A stretch of DNA of 64,000 nucleotides from Enterobacter asburiae. Its GTDB lineage: Bacteria > Pseudomonadota > Gammaproteobacteria > Enterobacterales > Enterobacteriaceae. The stretch is taken from the NCBI RefSeq assembly GCF_024599655.1, contig NZ_CP102247.1:3348001-3412000 (forward strand). Reading direction: 5' to 3'. Shown here piece by piece: positions 60,594 to 64,000 of this stretch (positions within the stretch are counted from its first letter, which is position 1; each line of letters begins with the position of its first letter). The position numbers were made by a program, and so were the translations under genes. The notes under the pieces were generated by a model. That model did not search any database. It had not been told where the DNA came from and was given only the letters and a program-made list of their open reading frames with translations.

Positions 60594-61878
60594 TGTACGG
60601 TCCGGGGACATAGTGAACACTTGTTCGGGGACATGGTAGACACTTACAACTAAGGCATAAGAACCCGTTTATGGAGTCGCTTATGCCCTGGGATGCGAGA
60701 GATACCATGTCATTACGTACCGAGTTTGTTTTGTTCGCCTCGCAGGACGGGGCGAACATCCGTTCCCTCTGCCGTCACTACGGCATTTCACCTGCCACCG
60801 CCTACAAGTGGCTTCGCCGCTGGGCGGAGAAAGGTGCCGCCGGCCTTCAGGACCGGCCCCGTATACCGCACCATTCCCCGAACCGCTCATCTGACGACAT
60901 CACCGCCCTGCTGCGCATGGCACATGACCGCCATGAACGCTGGGGAGCCCGCAAGATAAAGCGCTGGCTCGAGGACCGGGGGCACCGCATGCCCGCCTTC
61001 AGCACCGTCCATAACCTGATGGCCCGCCATGGCCTGCTGCCGGGCGCTTCACCGGGTATTTCCCCCACGGGACGGTTCGAACATGATGCGCCGAACCGCC
61101 TCTGGCAGATGGATTTTAAGGGCCACTTTCCCTTTGGCGGCGGCCGCTGCCATCCGCTCACCCTGCTGGACGACCACTCCCGTTTTTCCCTGTGCCTGGC
61201 GCACTGTACTGATGAACGCCGCGAGACCGTGCAGCAGCAGCTTGTCAGCGTGTTTGAGCGTTACGGCCTGCCGGACCGGATGACGATGGATAACGGCTCA
61301 CCGTGGGGCGACACCACCGGCACCTGGACGGCGCTGGAGCTGTGGCTGATGCGCCACGGTATCCGGGTGGGGCACTCCCGGCCTTATCATCCGCAGACGC
61401 AGGGCAAGCTGGAGCGTTTTCACCGCAGCCTGAAGGCGGAAGTGCTGCAGGGAAAATGGTTCGCAGACAGCGGTGAGCTGCAGCGCGCCTTCGACCACTG
61501 GCGCACGGTGTACAACCTTGAACGCCCGCACGAGGCGCTGGATATGGCGGTACCGGGCTCGCGGTATCAGCCGTCAGCGCGGCAGTACAGCGGCAACACA
61601 ACGCCCCCGGAATACGACGAGGGCGTGATGGTCAGGAAGGTGGATATCAGCGGAAAGCTGAGCGTGAAAGGGGTAAGTCTGAGCGCAGGCAAGGCGTTCA
61701 GGGGAGAACGGGTCGGGCTGAAGGAGATGCGGGAAGACGGCAGCTACGAGGTGTGGTGGTACAGCACGAAAGTGGGGGTGATCGACCTGAGGAAAAAGTC
61801 GATCACCATGGGTAAAGGATGTTAAAAAGTGTTCACCATGTCCCCGAACACCTGTCTACCATGTCCCCAGACCGTACA
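60594..61878 (+). mobile_element. IS481-family insertion sequence, 1285 bp
   Basis: Ends are an 18-bp inverted repeat with one mismatch: TGTACGGTCCGGGGACAT at the left, and its partner at the right ending in CGTACA. One transposase ORF fills the element. CCCC precedes the left end (60590-60593) and follows the right end (61879-61882), a candidate 4-bp target duplication; removing one copy restores a complete GC-rich repeat. Further inner repeats of GGGGACATGGT(A)GA type occur near both ends. Confidence 0.9.
60671..61825 (+). CDS. IS481-family DDE transposase
   Basis: A 384-residue transposase (or 372 if it starts at the ATG at 60707). N-terminal HTH (IRSLCRHYGISPATAYKWL), then an RNase-H-like rve core with the DDE triad: Asp in WQMDFKGHF, Asp in TMDNGSPWG, Glu in QGKLERFHRSLKAE. 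The C-terminal Mu-like domain ends the protein. The frame is intact, so the element may be active. Confidence 0.93.
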   Translation: MESLMPWDARDTMSLRTEFVLFASQDGANIRSLCRHYGISPATAYKWLRRWAEKGAAGLQDRPRIPHHSPNRSSDDITALLRMAHDRHERWGARKIKRWLEDRGHRMPAFSTVHNLMARHGLLPGASPGISPTGRFEHDAPNRLWQMDFKGHFPFGGGRCHPLTLLDDHSRFSLCLAHCTDERRETVQQQLVSVFERYGLPDRMTMDNGSPWGDTTGTWTALELWLMRHGIRVGHSRPYHPQTQGKLERFHRSLKAEVLQGKWFADSGELQRAFDHWRTVYNLERPHEALDMAVPGSRYQPSARQYSGNTTPPEYDEGVMVRKVDISGKLSVKGVSLSAGKAFRGERVGLKEMREDGSYEVWWYSTKVGVIDLRKKSITMGKGC

Positions 61879-61895
61879 CCCCGGAGGGGCGAGGG
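61879..61895. repeat. GC-rich palindromic repeat, copy 3, right half
   Basis: CCCCGGAGGGGCGAGGG, the second arm of the repeat whose first half is at 60564-60593. Confidence 0.7.
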
Positions 61896-61903
61896 AAAAA
61901 AGA

Positions 61904-63136
61904 TTATGGTTGCAGGGCGTTTCCGACGCGTTTGTCTTTCAGGAACACCACCATCAGGCCAACCCACAGCGCGCCGTTGGCGAGGTTAAACAGGCTGAAC
62001 AGCCCGTTGCCGCCCATCGCGTAGGCATGCTTGCTCACCTCAATACCGACGGTAAAAATCAGCATCTGCAGCATCCCCATCGCCGCTGAGACCGTGCCTT
62101 TACTCATCTCGCTAGCAAACAGCGTCAGGCGCACCAGCCCGGCGTTAGCCACGCCAATTCCGAAGGCATAGAGGCTCAGCCCCGCCGTCATCCACAGGTA
62201 GGCGTGGGATGACGCGACGGTCGCCACCGCCGCCAGAATCAGCCCTGCCGCAATCGGCCAGCCGCCCATGATAATCAGTGAACGCACGGTGCGGCGTGAC
62301 GTCAGACGTGCCAGCACCAGGTTCCCAATAATCAGCGCGCCAAAGATCGGCACCTGCAGCAGGCCATACTCGTAGCTGCTGAGCTTTTCACCGCTGATGA
62401 TAATGACCGGCGACTGCGCGATCCACGCCAGCAGCGGCAGGCTAACGAACCCGGTCGCCAGCGCACCCGCCACAAAGCGGCCATTCTTCAGCACCTCTTT
62501 GTAATCCCGACCCAGCTCTTTCAGCGAGAGTTTCTCGCCGATGCGGGTGGCCGTTTCCGGCATCGCACGGTGCAGGCCAAAGAACGCGAAGGCGGCGAGA
62601 AGCGCAAAGAGCACAAACATCCCTTCCCACGGCGCAACGTGCACCCACGCGGCACCCACCAGCGGCCCGAGTAAGGGGGCGATCAGCGCGACGTTCGCCA
62701 TCAGCGCGGTAATTTTGATACACACCGCCTCTTCAAACGACTCCTGAATGGCGGCATACCCCACGGCGCCGATAAAGCACAGGCTCACCCCCTGCAGGAA
62801 GCGCAGCAGGGTAAATTGTTCAATGTTTTGCGCCAGCAGCGTGGCGAGACAGGTGACGATGAACCACACCACGCCCGTCAGCATCACCGGACGGCGGCCA
62901 ATACGATCCGACAGCGGCCCTAACAGCCACTGCAAAAACATGCCGCCGGCCAGATAGGCGGTCATGGAGGTCGGTACCCACTCAATTCCCGCGTTGTACT
63001 GCGCCACAACGGTCAGCATACCGGGCTGGATCATATCGTTGCCGATATAGGTAGAAAATTCGTAGAGCACCAGACACAGGGGGAAAAGCAACGCCTGACG
63101 ACCCAGACGTGAACCAGAAGAAGAACGGTTTAACAT
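61904..63136 (-). CDS. mdfA: Multidrug efflux pump MdfA
   Basis: A 410-residue MFS drug/proton antiporter matching E. coli MdfA. The membrane acids Glu26 and Asp34 lie in LYEFSTYIGNDMIQPG, motif A is LLGPLSDRIGRRPVM, and motif C is ALIAPLLGPLVGAAW. It exports chloramphenicol, quaternary ammonium compounds and other cations. The ATG at 63136 gives the family's length; a frame to 63229 is open upstream. Confidence 0.96.
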   Translation of the reverse strand: MLNRSSSGSRLGRQALLFPLCLVLYEFSTYIGNDMIQPGMLTVVAQYNAGIEWVPTSMTAYLAGGMFLQWLLGPLSDRIGRRPVMLTGVVWFIVTCLATLLAQNIEQFTLLRFLQGVSLCFIGAVGYAAIQESFEEAVCIKITALMANVALIAPLLGPLVGAAWVHVAPWEGMFVLFALLAAFAFFGLHRAMPETATRIGEKLSLKELGRDYKEVLKNGRFVAGALATGFVSLPLLAWIAQSPVIIISGEKLSSYEYGLLQVPIFGALIIGNLVLARLTSRRTVRSLIIMGGWPIAAGLILAAVATVASSHAYLWMTAGLSLYAFGIGVANAGLVRLTLFASEMSKGTVSAAMGMLQMLIFTVGIEVSKHAYAMGGNGLFSLFNLANGALWVGLMVVFLKDKRVGNALQP

Positions 63137-63304
63137 GCAATCTCTTAATAATGACAAAATCGCGACGAGTTTAATGAAATGCCGCAGCCCGAGATAGTGA
63201 TTTATCGAGGGTAAACAGAAATAAAGCACATATCGTCTTCGTTTAAGGTTTCCTTAATTTGACAGATTTATGATACCCCCATTACTCGTCAACGACCCCA
63301 AATT

Positions 63305-64000
63305 ATGGCACTCACCTCCAGCCGTTCAGAATTGTCTAACTTACAGACAAATAAGACAAAACGACTTTACCGCTTGCCGGGCCGCTTTTATGGTTATCAG
63401 CTTTTCGTACTGATTGCCCTTGCCGTGCTTTTCACGTGGCTATCGCGCAATGAAGCACTCGACAGGTGGATCACCGGCTTTTGGTATGACGCGACAACGC
63501 AGAGCTTCCCGCTGCAGAAAGATCATCTGCTGGATCTGCTGAACCACCGTCTGGCGAAGTACATTGCCATCGCCTTAGGTGCCGTGGCGCTGTTTTACGG
63601 CGCTTACAAGCGTAACGCAAGGCTGGTCACGGCGGCGCTGCTGATGGGCGTAGGCGCGCTGGTGGTGGGCGTGCTGAAAAGCGTGAGCCATCACAGCTGC
63701 CCGTGGGATCTGGTGGAATATGGCGGTAAGGCTGTGTCTTATCCCCTGTTCAGCGCCGTCCCTGCTGACAGCGGTCCGGGGCGCTGTTTCCCCGGCGGTC
63801 ACGCCTCCAGCGGCTTTATGGTGATGGGGCTGTTTTTTGCCTTCTGGCGCGAGCGTCCGCGTCTCGCCTGGTGCTTCGTCGCGCTGGGCGTGGTGTTAGG
63901 TCTGGCGATGGGCTACGGCCAGGTCATGCGCGGGGCGCATTTTTTCTCTCACAACCTGTGGGCCGGGTGGTGGGTCTGGTTTTCTCAGGTGGTGGTCTAC
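63305..64000 (+). CDS. PAP2-family membrane phosphatase, 3' end cut by the window
   Basis: The first 232 residues of an acid phosphatase-like membrane protein. PAP2 motifs: KSVSHHSCPWDL (motif 1), PGGHASSG (motif 2) and RGAHFFSHNLWAGW (motif 3), within about five helices. Such enzymes remove phosphate from undecaprenyl pyrophosphate or lipid A. It occupies the place of ybjG beside mdfA but its sequence is unlike ybjG and more like lipid A phosphatase-type proteins. Divergent from mdfA over about 170 bp. Confidence 0.75.
   Translation, partial: MALTSSRSELSNLQTNKTKRLYRLPGRFYGYQLFVLIALAVLFTWLSRNEALDRWITGFWYDATTQSFPLQKDHLLDLLNHRLAKYIAIALGAVALFYGAYKRNARLVTAALLMGVGALVVGVLKSVSHHSCPWDLVEYGGKAVSYPLFSAVPADSGPGRCFPGGHASSGFMVMGLFFAFWRERPRLAWCFVALGVVLGLAMGYGQVMRGAHFFSHNLWAGWWVWFSQVVVY

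Overview
The window is chromosomal DNA from a member of the Enterobacteriaceae, most like Enterobacter or a close relative (Lelliottia, Leclercia). It follows, in reverse orientation, the Escherichia coli backbone from ybjD to mdfA: ybjD, aqpZ, lysO, hcp-hcr, poxB, ltaE, ybjT, ybjS, amiD-ybjQ, ybjP, artPIQM, artJ, rlmC, ybjO, potIHGF, ybjN, rimK, nfsA, grxA, ybjM, ybjL, rybB, rcdA (ybjK), ybjJ, ybjI, mdfA. Protein identities were assigned by recognising family sequences and gene order; no database search was run.

Accessory DNA sits at several points in this backbone. (1) 6.2-7.2 kb: REP elements, a short type I-F-like CRISPR array (3 repeats, 2 spacers) with no cas genes nearby, and a DoxX-family gene. 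(2) 12.8-32.1 kb: a complete type II secretion locus (gspC-M and gspO on the minus strand, gspAB divergent) with three secreted cargo candidates on the same strand (GH18 chitinase, lytic transglycosylase, GH19 chitinase) and a CRP-like regulator gene at the far edge. (3) 38.2-41.3 kb: a two-component system and a 149-residue orphan protein whose mRNA leader carries a C4-antisense-RNA-like element. (4) 52.8-57.9 kb, between the sRNA gene rybB and rcdA: a module with an orphan T6SS Hcp tube protein plus two membrane-type unknown proteins, then arsRBC and an atypical SDR protein. (5) 60.6-61.9 kb: an IS481-family element inserted in a palindromic intergenic repeat between ybjI and mdfA.

The genes fall into clear working groups: nitric oxide and nitrosative stress (hcp-hcr), stationary-phase pyruvate oxidation (poxB), arginine and putrescine uptake (art, pot), export of lysine, arsenite and drugs (lysO, arsB, mdfA), chitin and cell-wall breakdown with its secretion machine (gsp and chitinases), and redox repair (grxA, nfsA). 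rimK carries a one-base deletion that removes the end of the ATP-grasp active site.

The best candidates for something undescribed are the C4-like RNA, whose 12-nt hairpin loop is complementary to the ribosome binding site of the gene behind it (around 40.7 kb), and the orphan Hcp / glycine-zipper protein / small membrane protein module (53.2-54.7 kb), which looks like a T6SS effector-immunity cassette. Also unusual are a GspA that has lost its Walker motifs and a chitinase / transglycosylase cargo block placed directly behind the gsp operon.
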